Shown: in pieces, positions 8,772 through 20,247 of the stretch | Layout: every line of letters starts with the position of its first letter | Numbering within the stretch: position 1 is the first letter of the stretch | Source of the DNA: Parapedobacter defluvii | GTDB lineage: Bacteria > Bacteroidota > Bacteroidia > Sphingobacteriales > Sphingobacteriaceae | Reading direction: 5' to 3' | DNA: 64,000 nucleotides | Assembly (NCBI RefSeq): GCF_014642075.1 | Contig: NZ_BMIK01000003.1 | Location: 62,001-126,000, forward strand | The notes under the pieces: generated by a model | Database searches by the model: none | What the model saw: only the letters and a program-made list of their open reading frames with translations | What the model was told of the DNA's origin: nothing | Program-made: the position numbers and the translations under genes

Positions 8772-9929
8772 ATGCCATTTAGTAACAAAAGGAACAGTCG
8801 TGACGACAAGTCCAAGCGCCCGGGCAAATCAACCTCAAGTTTTTCAAAACACAGCGACCGCAAGTTCAGGAGCCGCACCTCATCAGCCCATGAGGGCAGA
8901 GATTCAGAACGGAAACCGAACGATTACCGCGACAAGCGTTCCGATTCGGAGCGTCGACCGTTCAATCCCGATCGTGAAAGAACCTACGGAAAAGATACCG
9001 AAAGACGTCCGTACACCGATAAGACGGACAAGCGCCCATACGGTACCGACAAACGTCCATACAGTACCGATAAGCGTCCATACAGTACCGACAAGCGTTC
9101 TTATAAAGGAGGAAAACCTTCATTTGAGAACCGCCCTTATGACCCTACGAAAAAGAGACGCGAACGGAGCGATGAGGCAACCAAAGTATTCAAGCGCGAC
9201 CCTGAGCACGATGGCTTGATACGGCTGAACAGGTACATCGCCAATGCAGGTATCTGTTCAAGGCGGAAAGCCGATGAACTGATTGAGGCCGGTGTCGTTA
9301 CGGTCAATGGGGAAGTAGTAACCGAATTGGGTAGCAAGGTTGATCCTTCGAAAGATGAAGTACGGTATAATGGTGAGCGCCTGAAACGCGAAAAAATGGT
9401 ATATGTACTGCTCAATAAGCCCAAAGATTACATCACCACTACAGACGACCCCCAGGAGCGCCGTACCGTTATGCATTTGGTAGCGAAAGCATCCAAAGAA
9501 CGGATTTACCCGGTAGGGAGACTGGATCGCAATACAACCGGATTGCTGCTGCTTACCAACGACGGCAACCTGGCCGAAAAGCTTTCGCACCCACGGAATA
9601 ATGTCGTCAAGATATACAACGTGGAATTAGACAAGAACCTTACACAGGGCGACCTGAATAAAATCGCTTTCGGACTGGAACTGGAAGATGGCCCCATTAA
9701 ACCCGACGCCATAAGCTACGTACAAGGCGGCAGCAAGCGGGAAATTGGCATCCAAATCCATAGTGGCAAAAACCGGATCGTAAGACGTATTTTTGAGCAC
9801 CTGGGCTATGATGTGATCCGGTTGGATCGGGTGGTTTATGCCAATCTCACCAAAAAAGACCTTCCCCGTGGCCGCTGGCGGTACCTGGAAGAAAAAGAAA
9901 TCATCCAGCTCAAGCATTTCATCAAATAG
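8772..9929 (+). CDS. rluB: rRNA pseudouridine synthase, RsuA/RluB family, with long basic repeat tail at the N-terminus
   Basis: 385 residues. Residues 1-135 are low-complexity and rich in K, R, S and D, ending in heptad repeats (TDKRPYS). From about 138 comes an S4 RNA-binding domain (RLNRYIANAGICSRRKADELI), then the RsuA-type catalytic domain with GRLDRNTTGLLLLTNDG; the catalytic aspartate is D252. In E. coli RluB makes pseudouridine 2605 in 23S rRNA; the exact target here is inferred from family and not shown. The tail is a Bacteroidota feature and probably binds RNA. The MazG-like gene follows after 42 bases. Confidence 0.88.
   Translation: MPFSNKRNSRDDKSKRPGKSTSSFSKHSDRKFRSRTSSAHEGRDSERKPNDYRDKRSDSERRPFNPDRERTYGKDTERRPYTDKTDKRPYGTDKRPYSTDKRPYSTDKRSYKGGKPSFENRPYDPTKKRRERSDEATKVFKRDPEHDGLIRLNRYIANAGICSRRKADELIEAGVVTVNGEVVTELGSKVDPSKDEVRYNGERLKREKMVYVLLNKPKDYITTTDDPQERRTVMHLVAKASKERIYPVGRLDRNTTGLLLLTNDGNLAEKLSHPRNNVVKIYNVELDKNLTQGDLNKIAFGLELEDGPIKPDAISYVQGGSKREIGIQIHSGKNRIVRRIFEHLGYDVIRLDRVVYANLTKKDLPRGRWRYLEEKEIIQLKHFIK
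9024..9107 (+). repeat. 21-base in-frame tandem repeat inside rluB (4 copies)
   Basis: Four adjacent 21-base units (9024-9044, 9045-9065, 9066-9086, 9087-9107) encode TDKRPY-G/S heptads. Copies 2 and 3 differ at two positions only; copies 1 and 4 are more diverged. Being a multiple of three, changes in copy number would lengthen or shorten the tail without breaking the frame. Confidence 0.85.
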
Positions 9930-9968
9930 TTTTTACTTTTGACTTTTAACTGTTGATTTTGACTTTGT
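9929..9968 (+). repeat. T-rich TTTTTACTTTT/GACTTTT spacer element (copy 1)
   Basis: The gap between rluB and the MazG-like gene is almost wholly made of ACTTTT and GACTTTT steps about 10 bases apart. A second element of the same design, in the same reading direction and again just before a start codon, is at 49641-49675. Confidence 0.5.
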
Positions 9969-9971
9969 AAC

Positions 9972-10442
9972 ATGACTGATCCGAAATCGCTCACTTCCGT
10001 TGCCAAATTTCACCAAACATTCAAGCATCCCATACTGGAAAAGCCGACAATCCCCGACGAACAACGTTGCAGGTTGCGCGTAGCCCTTATCGCGGAAGAA
10101 TTAAAAGAACTTGAAGAGGCCATTGCAGATAAAGACATCGTCGAAGTAGCTGATGCGCTTTGTGACATTCAGTATGTATTGTCAGGTGCGGTACTGGAAT
10201 TTGGTTTGGCCGATAAATTCAGTGCATTATTTGACGAGGTACAGCGTTCAAACATGAGCAAGGCCTGTAAATCGCAAGAAGAAGCGGAAGAAACGGTCCG
10301 GTATTATTCGGAAGAACGGGATACCCCTTGCTTTTACGAAAAACAGGATGGCATGTATTTGGTTTATCGCACCGAGGACCGCAAAACGCTTAAATCAATC
10401 CGGTATTCTCCCGCCGATTTAAAGGCAATCATCGAGCGATGA
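9972..10442 (+). CDS. MazG-like nucleotide pyrophosphohydrolase (phosphoribosyl-ATP pyrophosphohydrolase-like)
   Basis: 156 residues, all-alpha NTP-PPase superfamily. The metal-binding pattern ExxE (E43, E46) followed by ExxD (E58, D61) is present in AEELKELEEA and VEVADALCD. Such enzymes split nucleoside triphosphates or related compounds into monophosphate and pyrophosphate; the substrate cannot be predicted. The C-terminal ~50 residues (PCFYEKQDGMYLVYR) are an extension beyond the core fold. Its last 14 bases overlap the 3' end of the convergent radical SAM gene. Confidence 0.75.
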   Translation: MTDPKSLTSVAKFHQTFKHPILEKPTIPDEQRCRLRVALIAEELKELEEAIADKDIVEVADALCDIQYVLSGAVLEFGLADKFSALFDEVQRSNMSKACKSQEEAEETVRYYSEERDTPCFYEKQDGMYLVYRTEDRKTLKSIRYSPADLKAIIER

Positions 10443-11379
10443 ATTTAGAGCCCTGAAACGCACCTCTCCGTTCCAGTTCTTTATCAATATAGGTCTGAAT
10501 TGCTGATTTTCCCTTGCCCCAATTGGGGGCAATGAGCAATTCCTGATCGGCAAGCCCAAACAGGCGCTGAATGACGATGTCGGGCCGCAATAGCGGAATG
10601 AACTCGCAAAGAAAGTCGGTATATTCCTCCAGACTAAACACGTGAAACGGTTGCCGCTTATACTGAACACCCATGATGGATCCCTCGACAATGTGGAGGT
10701 GGTGCAATTTCACAAACTTAATTTGTGGGAACCGGTTAATTTCATCGGCATACCGCAGCATCATCTCCCGGGTTTCCCAAGGAAATCCGAAGATGGTATG
10801 TACACAAATATCCAACGGACTGTTTTGCACCAGTCCGAGTGCGGTTTCCAATTCCTCGTGTGAGCATCCCCGGTTGATCCGGTTGAGTGTATCATTGTAT
10901 ATGGACTCCATCCCCATCTCCAAATCTACATCGTAACGATCCGTATAACTTTCAAGTAACGCTACTTTCTCAAAATCGATGCAATCAGGCCGCGTACCCA
11001 CAGACAATCCCACGACATGTTCCGGTGCAACGTTCAGGGCCTCGTCGTACATCGCCTTCAGATAATGCGCCGGCGCGTATGTATTGGTATTGGGCTGAAA
11101 ATAAATGACAAATTTTTCCGCCCCGTAGCCATTTACTGCCCGTTGGATGCCTTCTTCCACCTGCTCGCGTATCGTAGGCAATTTACGGGCAGAATCCGGG
11201 GTAAAGGAATCGACATTACAATAGGCACATCCCCCATATCCCTTGCTCCCATCCCGGTTCGGGCAGGTAAAATTACCATCTACGATAATTTTAAATACCC
11301 GCTTGCCATCGTATTTGGCACGCAAGTACGCACCATAATGGTTATAAGGCTTTTGTCCGATGTCAAGCAAGGTACCCAT
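10429..11379 (-). CDS. TIGR01212-family radical SAM protein (YhcC-like)
   Basis: 316 residues. The [4Fe-4S]/S-adenosylmethionine motif is Cys39-x11-Cys51-x2-Cys54 (CPNRDGSKGYGGCAYC), the spacing of the YhcC/TIGR01212 group. IYFQPNTNTYA and VGLSVGTRPDCI follow, also typical. The family resembles the Elp3 radical SAM core without an acetyltransferase domain; its substrate is not established. The -7 box at 11388-11395 sits so close to the ATG that the message may be nearly leaderless. The 3' end overlaps the MazG-like gene by 14 bases. Confidence 0.88.
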   Translation of the reverse strand: MGTLLDIGQKPYNHYGAYLRAKYDGKRVFKIIVDGNFTCPNRDGSKGYGGCAYCNVDSFTPDSARKLPTIREQVEEGIQRAVNGYGAEKFVIYFQPNTNTYAPAHYLKAMYDEALNVAPEHVVGLSVGTRPDCIDFEKVALLESYTDRYDVDLEMGMESIYNDTLNRINRGCSHEELETALGLVQNSPLDICVHTIFGFPWETREMMLRYADEINRFPQIKFVKLHHLHIVEGSIMGVQYKRQPFHVFSLEEYTDFLCEFIPLLRPDIVIQRLFGLADQELLIAPNWGKGKSAIQTYIDKELERRGAFQGSKFIAR

Positions 11380-11387
11380 AGCGGTTG

Positions 11388-11395
11388 CAAAGATA
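11388..11395 (-). promoter_or_regulatory. -7 box (TATCTTTG) directly before the radical SAM gene
   Basis: The last G of the box is 9 bases before the ATG at 11379, which predicts a 5' leader of only a few bases. Confidence 0.45.
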
Positions 11396-11396
11396 C

Positions 11397-11430
11397 AAAA
11401 AACCGCCAGGCACGTACCTGACGGTTTTTA
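11397..11430 (-). terminator. Intrinsic terminator of the rpoBC operon
   Basis: CCGCCAGG (11403-11410) and CCTGACGG (11417-11424) form an 8-bp stem with one C-A mismatch and a six-base loop. A-runs and T-runs flank it on both sides, so on the minus strand the hairpin is followed by a run of T. It lies about 60 bases after the rpoC stop. Confidence 0.75.
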
Positions 11431-11460
11431 TAAATTTTCCGGTGATTACCGCGACTACTC

Positions 11461-11483
11461 ATCACTGACCACCGGTCACTGAC
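11461..11483 (+). repeat. 23-base dispersed repeat, copy 1 (after rpoC)
   Basis: The 23 bases starting ATCACTGACC match the reverse complement of 54351-54373 at 19 of 23 positions, and all four differences are transitions. It also contains TCACTGAC twice. It lies just downstream of the rpoC stop codon, before the terminator. Confidence 0.55.
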
Positions 11484-11489
11484 GACTGC

Positions 11490-14400
11490 TTAATCCTCCT
11501 CCTTCGAAGCCAGCAGTTGATCGTATTCTTCCTGCGAACCGACGATGATACGTTCGTAGTCGCGCAGGCCCGTTCCGGATGGAATCAAATGCCCTACGAT
11601 TACGTTCTCTTTCAGGCCCAACAGGTGGTCGCGCTTTCCGGCAATCGCCGCCTCGTTGAGTACTTTCGTGGTTTCCTGGAACGATGCCGCAGAAATGAAC
11701 GACTTGGTACCCAATGATGCACGGGTAATCCCCTGCAGCAATGGACTGGATGTAGCGGGAATTGCATCCCGAACTTCCACCAGCTTCAGGTCGCGGCGCT
11801 TCAGGCTGGAATTCACATCCCGCAACTTGCGCAACGAAACGATCTGCCCGGGTTTTAACTCATTGGAATCCCCGGCATCCACGACTACTTTCTTGTCATA
11901 GATGGCATCGTTTTCTTCCATGAAGTCCCATTTGTTGACCGCTTCCTTTTCCAAGAAACGGGTATCACCCGGATCTTCGATTTCCACCTTCTGCATCATT
12001 TGGTGCACAATGGTTTCGAAGTGCTTGTCATTGATCTTCACACCCTGTAAGCGATAAACTTCCTGGATACCGTTTACAAGGTACTCCTGCACAGCCGACG
12101 GACCTTTAATGGCCAGGATGTCCGCCGGAGAAATCGATCCATCCGACAACGGCATACCCGCTCTCACAAAGTCGTTATCCTGTACGAGGATGTGCTTAGA
12201 TAGCGGTACCAGGTACTTCTTGATCTGCCCGTCGCGCGATTCGATGGAGATTTCGCGGTTACCGCGCTTCACTCCCCCTAGGCTCACCACACCGTCAATC
12301 TCGGTTACAACCGCTGGGTTCGACGGATTACGTGCTTCAAACAACTCCGTAACACGCGGCAGACCTCCTGTGATATCTCGGGTTTTCCCCGTAGAGCGCG
12401 GGATTTTTGCTAGGATAACCCCTTCTTTCACCGTAACGCCATCATTGACGGAAACGTGTGCTCCCACCGGAATATTGTACGTACGGATGACCGCACCTTT
12501 GCTATCCAATATCTTGATCGCGGGGTTCTTTGTTTTATCGCGTGTATCGATGATCACTTTCTCACGGTGTCCGGTTTGTTCATCGGACTCTTCGCGGAAC
12601 GTGATACCTTCGATAATCGCTTCGAATTCAACTTTACCACCGAATTCAGAAATAATCACCGCATTATAGGGGTCCCACGAACAGATACGCTGTCCTTTAG
12701 TTACTTTATCACCTACGTTTACATACAGGTAAGAACCATACGGAATATTATTCGTCATCAATACCTTCCGGGATTCAGGATCGACAATCCGGACTTCACC
12801 GGAACGACCGATCACTACCTGATCCGGTCCTTCTTCTCCTTCATGCGGTACTGACCGGATGTTTTCCAATTCGATCACACCGTCAAACTTGGCCAATATC
12901 TGTGATTCGGCAGCAATGTTTGAAGCGGTACCACCCACGTGGAACGTACGGAGTGTAAGCTGCGTACCCGGCTCACCGATGGATTGGGCAGCAATCACAC
13001 CGACTGCCTCTCCCTTTTGTACCCGTTTGCCGGTAGCTAAGTTACGGCCGTAGCAAAGTGCACAGACACCGCGTTTGCTTTCGCAGGTCAATACCGAACG
13101 GATTTCAAGGCCCTCAACCGAGGAAGCCTCGATTTTCGCAGCCACTTCTTCGTCGATATCCTGATCGGCAGCCACCAGCAAATCACCGGTCACCGGATCA
13201 TACACATCGTGCAAGGACACACGTCCGAGAATCCGGTCATACAGCGGTTCGATAATGTCTTCGTTATCTTTCAGCGCTGTGGTATACACACCTCTTAAAC
13301 CACCGCAGTCCTCGTCAACTACAATCATATCCTGCGCCACGTCGTGCAAACGGCGGGTCAGGTAACCGGCATCGGCTGTTTTCAATGCCGTATCCGCAAG
13401 ACCTTTCCGAGCACCGTGCGTAGAAATGAAGTATTCCAATACCGACAATCCCTCCTTGAAGTTCGAAAGGATCGGGTTCTCAATGATTTCCCCACCGGAA
13501 GAACCCGATTTCTGTGGCTTGGCCATCAATCCCCGCATACCGCAGAGCTGACGGATCTGCTCCTTGGAACCCCGGGCACCGGAATCCAACATCATGTACA
13601 CCGAATTGAACCCTTGGTTGTCGGTCGAAAGGATTTCCATCACATTCGCTGTCAACCGGTTGTTAATACGTGTCCAAATGTCGATGATTTGGTTGTACCG
13701 TTCGTTGTTGGTAATGAAACCCATGTTATAGTTATTCATTACCTCTTCTACTTCTTTCGTAGCCTGTTCGATCAAATCAGCCTTGGCATCCGGAATGTTC
13801 AGATCCTGTAGGTTGAATGACAAACCACCCTTGAACGCCATTTGGAAACCTAATTCCTTGATGTCATCCAGGAACTTGGCTGCACGCGCCATACCCGTGA
13901 TTTTTACCACCTCTCCGATGATATCCCGTAGGGATTTTTTTGTCAACAGTTCATTAACGTAGCCGATTTCCTCGGGAACCACCTGATTGAACAATACCCT
14001 TCCAACAGTGGTTTCTATGATGCGCTCCTCAATTTCCCCTTCCTTGTTCCGCACCTTCGTTTTTACTTTGATGTGCGAATGGAGGTCGATACGCTTTTCG
14101 TTGTGGGCAATGATTACCTCTTCGGCAGAGTAAAACGTCATGCCCTCTCCTTTCATCACCCGCTTTTCATCGCTCTTACGGCCTTTGGTCATGTAATACA
14201 GACCCAACACCATGTCCTGCGAAGGAACGGTGATCGGCGTACCGTTTGCCGGGTTAAGGATATTGTGCGAAGCAAGCATCAGGATCTGCGCCTCCAAAAT
14301 CGCGGCATTGCCCAAGGGCAGGTGCACAGCCATTTGGTCACCGTCAAAGTCGGCGTTGAATGCCGTACATACCAACGGGTGCAACTGGATAGCCTTGCCT

Positions 14401-15770
14401 TCCACCAACGTCGGCTGGAAAGCCTGGATACCCAAGCGGTGCAGCGTAGGTGCCCGGTTAAGCAGAACAGGGTGTCCCTTCAATACGTTTTCGAGGATAT
14501 CCCATACCACCGGATCTTTACGGTCTACAATCTTTTTCGCAGATTTAACCGTTTTCACGATGCCCCGTTCAATCATCTTGCGGATGATAAACGGTTTGTA
14601 TAATTCGGCGGCCATGTCTTTCGGCAGACCGCATTCATGCAGTTTCAGGTTCGGACCCACCACAATCACGGAACGTGCGGAATAGTCGACCCGTTTACCC
14701 AACAGGTTCTGACGGAAACGGCCCTGCTTTCCTTTCAGAATATCAGAAAGGGATTTCAACGCCCGGTTTCCTTCCGTTTTCACGGCATTCACCTTACGGG
14801 AATTGTCAAACAGCGAGTCCACAGCTTCCTGCAACATCCGCTTCTCGTTACGGAGGATCACCTCAGGTGCCTTGATTTCCATCAAACGTTTCAACCGGTT
14901 GTTCCGGATGATCACCCGACGATACAAATCGTTCAGATCGGAAGTCGCAAAACGGCCACCTTCCAACGGCACCAACGGACGTAGTTCCGGCGGAATGATC
15001 GGCACAATCTTAACGATCATCCATTCCGGACGGTTTTCAATGCGATCCCTCGAACCACGGAATGCTTCGACCACCTGCAGGCGTTTTAATGCTTCGTTCT
15101 TCCGTTGCTGGGAAGTTTCGTTCGCTGCCTGGTGACGCAGGTCGTACGAAAGCTGGTCGAGGTCAAGCCGTTTCAACAGCTCTTCCAATGCTTCCGCGCC
15201 CATTTTGGCAATGAACTTCTGCGGATCGGTGTCGTCGAGGAATTGATTTTCCTTAGGCAATGTGTCCAGGATGTCAAGGTACTCTTCCTCCGTGAGGAAG
15301 TCCATGTAATTAATCCCGTCCTCTTCCTTCACACCCGCCTGGATGACCACATAACGCTCGTAATAAATAATCATGTCGAGCTTCTTGGTCGGCAGTCCCA
15401 ACAGGTAGCCAATTTTATTCGGCAGGGAACGGAAGTACCAAATATGCGCTACGGGAACTACCAGGCTGATGTGGCCCATGCGCTCACGGCGTACTTTTTT
15501 CTCGGTTACCTCCACACCGCAACGATCGCAGACAATCCCTTTGTAACGGATACGTTTGTATTTACCGCAATGGCATTCGTAGTCCTTCACCGGACCGAAA
15601 ATGCGTTCGCAGAACAAACCGTCGCGTTCGGGCTTGTATGTCCGGTAATTGATCGTTTCCGGTTTAACCACCTCACCGCTGGAACGCTCCAGAATGGTTT
15701 CGGGAGAAGCCAAGCTAATGGTGATTGAGGTGAAGTTGCTTTTTATTTTATTATCTTTTTTGTAAGACAT
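11490..15770 (-). CDS. rpoC: DNA-directed RNA polymerase subunit beta'
   Basis: 1426 residues, full length for Bacteroidota. The N-terminal zinc ribbon uses C66, C68, C81 and C84 (CHCGKYKR...CDRCG). The catalytic magnesium loop [10 protein letters not shown] lies near residue 472. The second zinc site is [13 protein letters not shown] near residue 903. The bridge-helix/trigger-loop region includes [13 protein letters not shown]. It forms the active site with beta. It is read from rpoB with a 34-base gap and is closed by the terminator at 11397-11430. Confidence 0.99.
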   Translation of the reverse strand: MSYKKDNKIKSNFTSITISLASPETILERSSGEVVKPETINYRTYKPERDGLFCERIFGPVKDYECHCGKYKRIRYKGIVCDRCGVEVTEKKVRRERMGHISLVVPVAHIWYFRSLPNKIGYLLGLPTKKLDMIIYYERYVVIQAGVKEEDGINYMDFLTEEEYLDILDTLPKENQFLDDTDPQKFIAKMGAEALEELLKRLDLDQLSYDLRHQAANETSQQRKNEALKRLQVVEAFRGSRDRIENRPEWMIVKIVPIIPPELRPLVPLEGGRFATSDLNDLYRRVIIRNNRLKRLMEIKAPEVILRNEKRMLQEAVDSLFDNSRKVNAVKTEGNRALKSLSDILKGKQGRFRQNLLGKRVDYSARSVIVVGPNLKLHECGLPKDMAAELYKPFIIRKMIERGIVKTVKSAKKIVDRKDPVVWDILENVLKGHPVLLNRAPTLHRLGIQAFQPTLVEGKAIQLHPLVCTAFNADFDGDQMAVHLPLGNAAILEAQILMLASHNILNPANGTPITVPSQDMVLGLYYMTKGRKSDEKRVMKGEGMTFYSAEEVIIAHNEKRIDLHSHIKVKTKVRNKEGEIEERIIETTVGRVLFNQVVPEEIGYVNELLTKKSLRDIIGEVVKITGMARAAKFLDDIKELGFQMAFKGGLSFNLQDLNIPDAKADLIEQATKEVEEVMNNYNMGFITNNERYNQIIDIWTRINNRLTANVMEILSTDNQGFNSVYMMLDSGARGSKEQIRQLCGMRGLMAKPQKSGSSGGEIIENPILSNFKEGLSVLEYFISTHGARKGLADTALKTADAGYLTRRLHDVAQDMIVVDEDCGGLRGVYTTALKDNEDIIEPLYDRILGRVSLHDVYDPVTGDLLVAADQDIDEEVAAKIEASSVEGLEIRSVLTCESKRGVCALCYGRNLATGKRVQKGEAVGVIAAQSIGEPGTQLTLRTFHVGGTASNIAAESQILAKFDGVIELENIRSVPHEGEEGPDQVVIGRSGEVRIVDPESRKVLMTNNIPYGSYLYVNVGDKVTKGQRICSWDPYNAVIISEFGGKVEFEAIIEGITFREESDEQTGHREKVIIDTRDKTKNPAIKILDSKGAVIRTYNIPVGAHVSVNDGVTVKEGVILAKIPRSTGKTRDITGGLPRVTELFEARNPSNPAVVTEIDGVVSLGGVKRGNREISIESRDGQIKKYLVPLSKHILVQDNDFVRAGMPLSDGSISPADILAIKGPSAVQEYLVNGIQEVYRLQGVKINDKHFETIVHQMMQKVEIEDPGDTRFLEKEAVNKWDFMEENDAIYDKKVVVDAGDSNELKPGQIVSLRKLRDVNSSLKRRDLKLVEVRDAIPATSSPLLQGITRASLGTKSFISAASFQETTKVLNEAAIAGKRDHLLGLKENVIVGHLIPSGTGLRDYERIIVGSQEEYDQLLASKEED

Positions 15771-15804
15771 ACTTTCGTTTCTAAAGTTAACGCGATATGC
15801 TCAA

Positions 15805-18800
15805 TTAATCCAGCGTGATATCCAATCCTAAGCCACGCAGCTCGTGTACGAGTACGTTAAAGGATTCGGGCACCGATGGAGTCGGCAGGTTATTGCCTTT
15901 GACAATGGACTCATACGTTTTGGCCCTACCTACCACGTCGTCAGACTTGACGGTCAAGATTTCCTGCAGGATGTTCGAAGCACCGAATGCTTCCAGTGCC
16001 CACACTTCCATCTCACCGAAACGCTGTCCACCGAACTGTGCCTTACCACCGAGCGGCTGCTGTGTGATGAGTGAGTACGGTCCGATCGAACGGGCGTGCA
16101 TCTTGTCGTCCACCATGTGGCCGAGTTTCAGCATGTAAATCACACCCACCGTAGTCGGTTGGTCGAAACGCTCTCCGGTCAATCCGTTGTAGAGGTAGGT
16201 ACGGCCTGATTCAGGCAAACCAGCCTTGGCAACCCATCCTTCCACCTCTTCGGTTGAGGCACCGTCAAAAATCGGCGTTGCAAATTTCACTCCGAGTTTC
16301 TGTCCGGCCCAGCCCAATACCGTCTCATAAATCTGACCCAGGTTCATCCGTGAAGGTACACCCAATGGGTTCAAGACGATGTCTACCGGTGTTCCGTCTT
16401 CCAGGAACGGCATATCCTCGTCACGTACAATCCGTGCGACGATCCCTTTGTTACCGTGACGGCCGGCCATCTTATCCCCCACTTTCAGCTTGCGCTTCTT
16501 CGCGATGAATACTTTGGCCATCTGTACAATACCCGAAGGCAGCTCATCACCCACGCTGATTGCGAACTTATCCCGCTTATAAGCCCCCAGTTCTTCGTTC
16601 AACTTGATGTTGTAGAAGTGCAGGGCCTGCTTGATCAGTTCATTCTTATCGTCGTCTGTGGTCCATCCCGTCGGATTGATGTTGTTATACTCAAGGTCGG
16701 ACAGAATCTTCTGCGTAAATTTCGCTCCTTTCGGAACCAGCAACTCCTTATACACATTATAGACACCCTGGGAAGTCTTACCATTTACGATGGTAAACAA
16801 TTTATCTACCAGTTTATCTTTTAACGTTTTCAACGCCTTGGCATGTTGGGTATCCAACTGATCGAGTGCTTTCTTCTCTTCCTCTTTCGCCATCTTTTTC
16901 GCCCGCGAAAACAGTTTGGTATCAATCACCACACCGTTAATGGAAGGCGGTGTCTTCAGCGAGGCATCTTTTACGTCGCCCGCCTTGTCGCCAAAAATGG
17001 CACGAAGGAGCTTTTCTTCCGGCGACGGATCCGATTCACCTTTCGGGGTAATCTTACCGATCAGGATATCACCCTCACGGACTTCAGCGCCGATCCGGAT
17101 GATACCATTTTCATCCAGGTCTTTGGTCGCTTCCTCCGATACGTTCGGTATATCTGCGGTCAATTCCTCTTCACCGCGTTTGGTATCGCGGACTTCCAAT
17201 TCAAACTCCTCAATATGCAGGGAAGTAAAGATATCCTGACTTACCACACGTTCGGAAATCACGATCGCGTCCTCAAAGTTGAATCCTTGCCATGGCATGA
17301 ATGCAACTTTCAGGTTCCGTCCCAAGGCCAGCTCGCCATTCTGGGTTGCATAACCTTCACAAAGAACCTGACCTTTTTCAACCTTCTGGCCTTTTTTCAC
17401 AATCGGCTTCAGGTTAATACAGGTGCTTTGGTTCGTTTTCTTGAACTTAATGAGTTTATACGTCTTGATGTCGTCGTCAAACGATACGAGCCTGTCGTCT
17501 TCACTCCGGTCGTAACGGATTTTGATTTCGTTTGCATCGACATATTCAACCACGCCGTCGGCTTCCGCATTGATCAAGGTACGCGAATCGCGGGCTACAC
17601 GCCCTTCCAGTCCAGTACCCACCACGGGTGCCTCAGGGCGCAGCAACGGCACTGCCTGGCGTTGCATGTTCGATCCCATCAGCGCACGGTTCGCATCGTC
17701 GTGTTCCAGGAATGGAATCAGCGAAGCTGCGATGGAAGTGATCTGGTTGGGCGCGATGTCCATCAAATCCAACTTTTCCGGCTCGATTACCGGGAAGTCA
17801 CCCTCATACCGGGCTTTCACTCTCGGAGTAATGAAATTACCTTTATCGTCGTATTCCGCATTAGCCTGCGCAATCGTCTTGCCATCCTCATCTTCCGCAG
17901 AAAGGTAAATCACCGGCTCTTCAACGACAACCCTTCCTTCTTCTACCCTCCGGTATGGCGTCTCGATAAATCCGAGGTTGTTGATCTTAGCATGTACGCA
18001 AAGTGACGAAATCAATCCGATATTCGGTCCTTCCGGCGTTTCGATGGTACATAACCTACCATAGTGCGTATAGTGCACGTCGCGTACTTCAAAGCCTGCG
18101 CGCTCACGTGACAGACCACCCGGCCCGAGGGCAGACAACCTACGCTTGTGTGTAATTTCAGCCAGCGGGTTGGTTTGGTCCATGAACTGAGATAACTGGT
18201 TGGTGCCGAAAAACGAATTGATTACGGACGACAACGTCCGTGCATTAATCAGATCAGTCGGTGTAAACACTTCGTTATCGCGGATGTTCATACGCTCACG
18301 GATGGTACGTGCCATACGTGATAACCCTACGCCAAACTGTGAATACAGTTGCTCGCCTACGGTACGTACACGGCGATTAGACAGGTGGTCAATATCATCA
18401 ACCTCCGCTTTCGAGTTGATCAGGTTGATCAAATACTTCACGATTGCGATGATATCCTCCCGGGTAAGCACCTTGGTTTCTTCCGGTGTATCCAACTGCA
18501 ATTTACGGTTAATGCGGTACCGTCCGACATCCCCCAAATCATACCGCTTGTCCGAAAAGAACAGGCGTTCGATGATACCACGGGCCGTTTCCTCGTCGGG
18601 TGGTTCCGCATTGCGCAGTTGCCGATAGATGTGCTCTACCGCTTCTTTCTCCGAGTTGGACGTATCCTTCTGCAGTGTGTTGTAAATGATGGAATAATCC
18701 GCTGCATTAGCGGTATCTTCCTTCGTCAGGATGATCGATTTCACACCGGCATCGATAATGAGATCGATGTGCTCGTCTTCCAGGATCGTTTCGCGTTCCA

Positions 18801-19614
18801 AGATGACCTCGTTTCGGTCGATGGATACCACCTCACCCGTGTCTTCGTCTACGAAGTCCTCGATCCACTTCTTCAACACCCTTGCCGCCAGTTTGCGGCC
18901 TACATATTTCTTGAGTCCGGATTTGCTCACCTTCACTTCATCGGCCAGTTCGAACAATTCCAAAATGTCTTTGTCTGAATCGTAGCCAATTGCACGCAAA
19001 AGTGTCGTTACCGGAAACTTCTTTTTACGGTCTATATATGCATACATGACGTTATTCACGTCTGTAGCAAATTCAATCCAGGAACCTTTGAACGGGATTA
19101 CCCGGGCCGAATAGAGCTTGGTGCCATTGGTGTGACGGCTTTGACCGAAAAACACACCCGGTGAACGGTGCAACTGCGATACAATCACACGCTCGGCACC
19201 GTTTATGACAAAAGTACCCTTCGGGGTCATGTAGGGAATGGTTCCCAAATACACATCCTGGACGATGGTTTCGAAATCTTCATGTTCCTCGTCGTTGCAC
19301 GACAAGCGGAGTTTCGCCTTGAGTGGGACACTGTAAGTCAACCCACGCTCGATACACTCCTGAATACCATAACGCGGCGGATCAATGAAATAATCCAAAA
19401 ACTCAAGCACGAAAATGTTCCGTGAATCGGAAATGGGAAAGTTTTCGGAGAAAACCTTAAACAGCCCTTCTTGGTGGCGGTTGTCTGAAGTTGTTTCAAG
19501 CTGAAAAAACTCCCTGAAAGATTCCAATTGCACATCCAGAAAATCGGGATAGTCAATCACCTTTTTACTGCTTGCAAAATTTACTCTTTCGTTTTGAATA
19601 CTTTTGTTTGCCAA
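15805..19614 (-). CDS. rpoB: DNA-directed RNA polymerase subunit beta
   Basis: 1269 residues. Recognisable blocks include the rifampicin pocket ([33 protein letters not shown], quoted here in two parts: [13 protein letters not shown] and [14 protein letters not shown]), GQNVxVAF-like [18 protein letters not shown], and the C-terminal [21 protein letters not shown] split as [16 protein letters not shown]. The pocket carries the usual D, H, R and S residues, so a rifampicin-sensitive type is expected. It follows rplL after a hairpin-containing gap and precedes rpoC. Confidence 0.99.
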   Translation of the reverse strand: MANKSIQNERVNFASSKKVIDYPDFLDVQLESFREFFQLETTSDNRHQEGLFKVFSENFPISDSRNIFVLEFLDYFIDPPRYGIQECIERGLTYSVPLKAKLRLSCNDEEHEDFETIVQDVYLGTIPYMTPKGTFVINGAERVIVSQLHRSPGVFFGQSRHTNGTKLYSARVIPFKGSWIEFATDVNNVMYAYIDRKKKFPVTTLLRAIGYDSDKDILELFELADEVKVSKSGLKKYVGRKLAARVLKKWIEDFVDEDTGEVVSIDRNEVILERETILEDEHIDLIIDAGVKSIILTKEDTANAADYSIIYNTLQKDTSNSEKEAVEHIYRQLRNAEPPDEETARGIIERLFFSDKRYDLGDVGRYRINRKLQLDTPEETKVLTREDIIAIVKYLINLINSKAEVDDIDHLSNRRVRTVGEQLYSQFGVGLSRMARTIRERMNIRDNEVFTPTDLINARTLSSVINSFFGTNQLSQFMDQTNPLAEITHKRRLSALGPGGLSRERAGFEVRDVHYTHYGRLCTIETPEGPNIGLISSLCVHAKINNLGFIETPYRRVEEGRVVVEEPVIYLSAEDEDGKTIAQANAEYDDKGNFITPRVKARYEGDFPVIEPEKLDLMDIAPNQITSIAASLIPFLEHDDANRALMGSNMQRQAVPLLRPEAPVVGTGLEGRVARDSRTLINAEADGVVEYVDANEIKIRYDRSEDDRLVSFDDDIKTYKLIKFKKTNQSTCINLKPIVKKGQKVEKGQVLCEGYATQNGELALGRNLKVAFMPWQGFNFEDAIVISERVVSQDIFTSLHIEEFELEVRDTKRGEEELTADIPNVSEEATKDLDENGIIRIGAEVREGDILIGKITPKGESDPSPEEKLLRAIFGDKAGDVKDASLKTPPSINGVVIDTKLFSRAKKMAKEEEKKALDQLDTQHAKALKTLKDKLVDKLFTIVNGKTSQGVYNVYKELLVPKGAKFTQKILSDLEYNNINPTGWTTDDDKNELIKQALHFYNIKLNEELGAYKRDKFAISVGDELPSGIVQMAKVFIAKKRKLKVGDKMAGRHGNKGIVARIVRDEDMPFLEDGTPVDIVLNPLGVPSRMNLGQIYETVLGWAGQKLGVKFATPIFDGASTEEVEGWVAKAGLPESGRTYLYNGLTGERFDQPTTVGVIYMLKLGHMVDDKMHARSIGPYSLITQQPLGGKAQFGGQRFGEMEVWALEAFGASNILQEILTVKSDDVVGRAKTYESIVKGNNLPTPSVPESFNVLVHELRGLGLDITLD

Positions 19615-19732
19615 GGGAATAAGAATTTAGTTTAACTATTTAAACTGTTTCGTTGCTGCTTTTTTTACCGTTGTCCGGCATCCAGATACAGCGCTGGAAT
19701 TATCGATTAGGTGGAAAAGTCATAAATAGGAA

Positions 19733-19763
19733 TAGACTCTGACGAAATTCACGTCAGAGTCTA
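19733..19763 (-). promoter_or_regulatory. rplL-rpoB intergenic hairpin (attenuator-like)
   Basis: A 12-bp perfect stem (AGACTCTGACG at 19734-19744 pairing with 19752-19762, plus one flanking pair) with a seven-base loop lies 30 bases after the rplL stop. The following bases are T-rich but interrupted, so it looks like a partial terminator of the sort that lowers rpoBC expression relative to ribosomal protein genes in other bacteria. It could instead be an RNA-processing site. Confidence 0.65.
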
Positions 19764-19792
19764 ACCCATTCAGGTACGTTGTATGATCTGAA

Positions 19793-20173
19793 TTAGTTGA
19801 TCTCAACAACAGCTCCTGCTTCTTCAAGTTGCTTTTTCAAAGCTTCAGCTTCGTCTTTAGCAACACCGGTTTTCAATTCTTTCGGTGCGCCGTCAACCAA
19901 ATCTTTTGCTTCTTTCAGGCCAAGACCTGTCAAATCTTTAACCAATTTAACAACAGCCAATTTCTGACCGCCAGCTTCTTTCAGGATTACGTCGAAAGAA
20001 GTTTTTTCTTCAGTAGCGGCAGGTGCATCGCCACCTGCAGCAGGACCAGCAACAGCAACTGCAGCAGCAGCAGGCTCGATGCCATACTCATCCTTCAAGA
20101 TTTGAGCTAACTCGTTAACTTCTTTTACTGTCAAGTTTACCAACTGCTCAGCAAACGCTTTTAAATCTGCCAT
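19793..20173 (-). CDS. rplL: 50S ribosomal protein L7/L12
   Basis: 126 residues: N-terminal dimerisation helices ([22 protein letters not shown]), an alanine/glycine hinge ([18 protein letters not shown]), and the C-terminal domain ([32 protein letters not shown]) that recruits translation factors such as EF-Tu, encoded nearby. It lies 74 bases after rplJ. Confidence 0.99.
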   Translation of the reverse strand: MADLKAFAEQLVNLTVKEVNELAQILKDEYGIEPAAAAVAVAGPAAGGDAPAATEEKTSFDVILKEAGGQKLAVVKLVKDLTGLGLKEAKDLVDGAPKELKTGVAKDEAEALKKQLEEAGAVVEIN

Positions 20174-20247
20174 TTTATTTTAAATTATTGAATTTACTTT
20201 TTTACTATTTTGTTAACAATCCGTAGGGTATTTTGATTGAGGAACCC

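Noticed and set aside
16843-18006. 387-codon open frame on the plus strand
   Set aside because: It lies wholly antisense to rpoB, with rare-looking composition and no recognisable motif; a shadow of the real gene.
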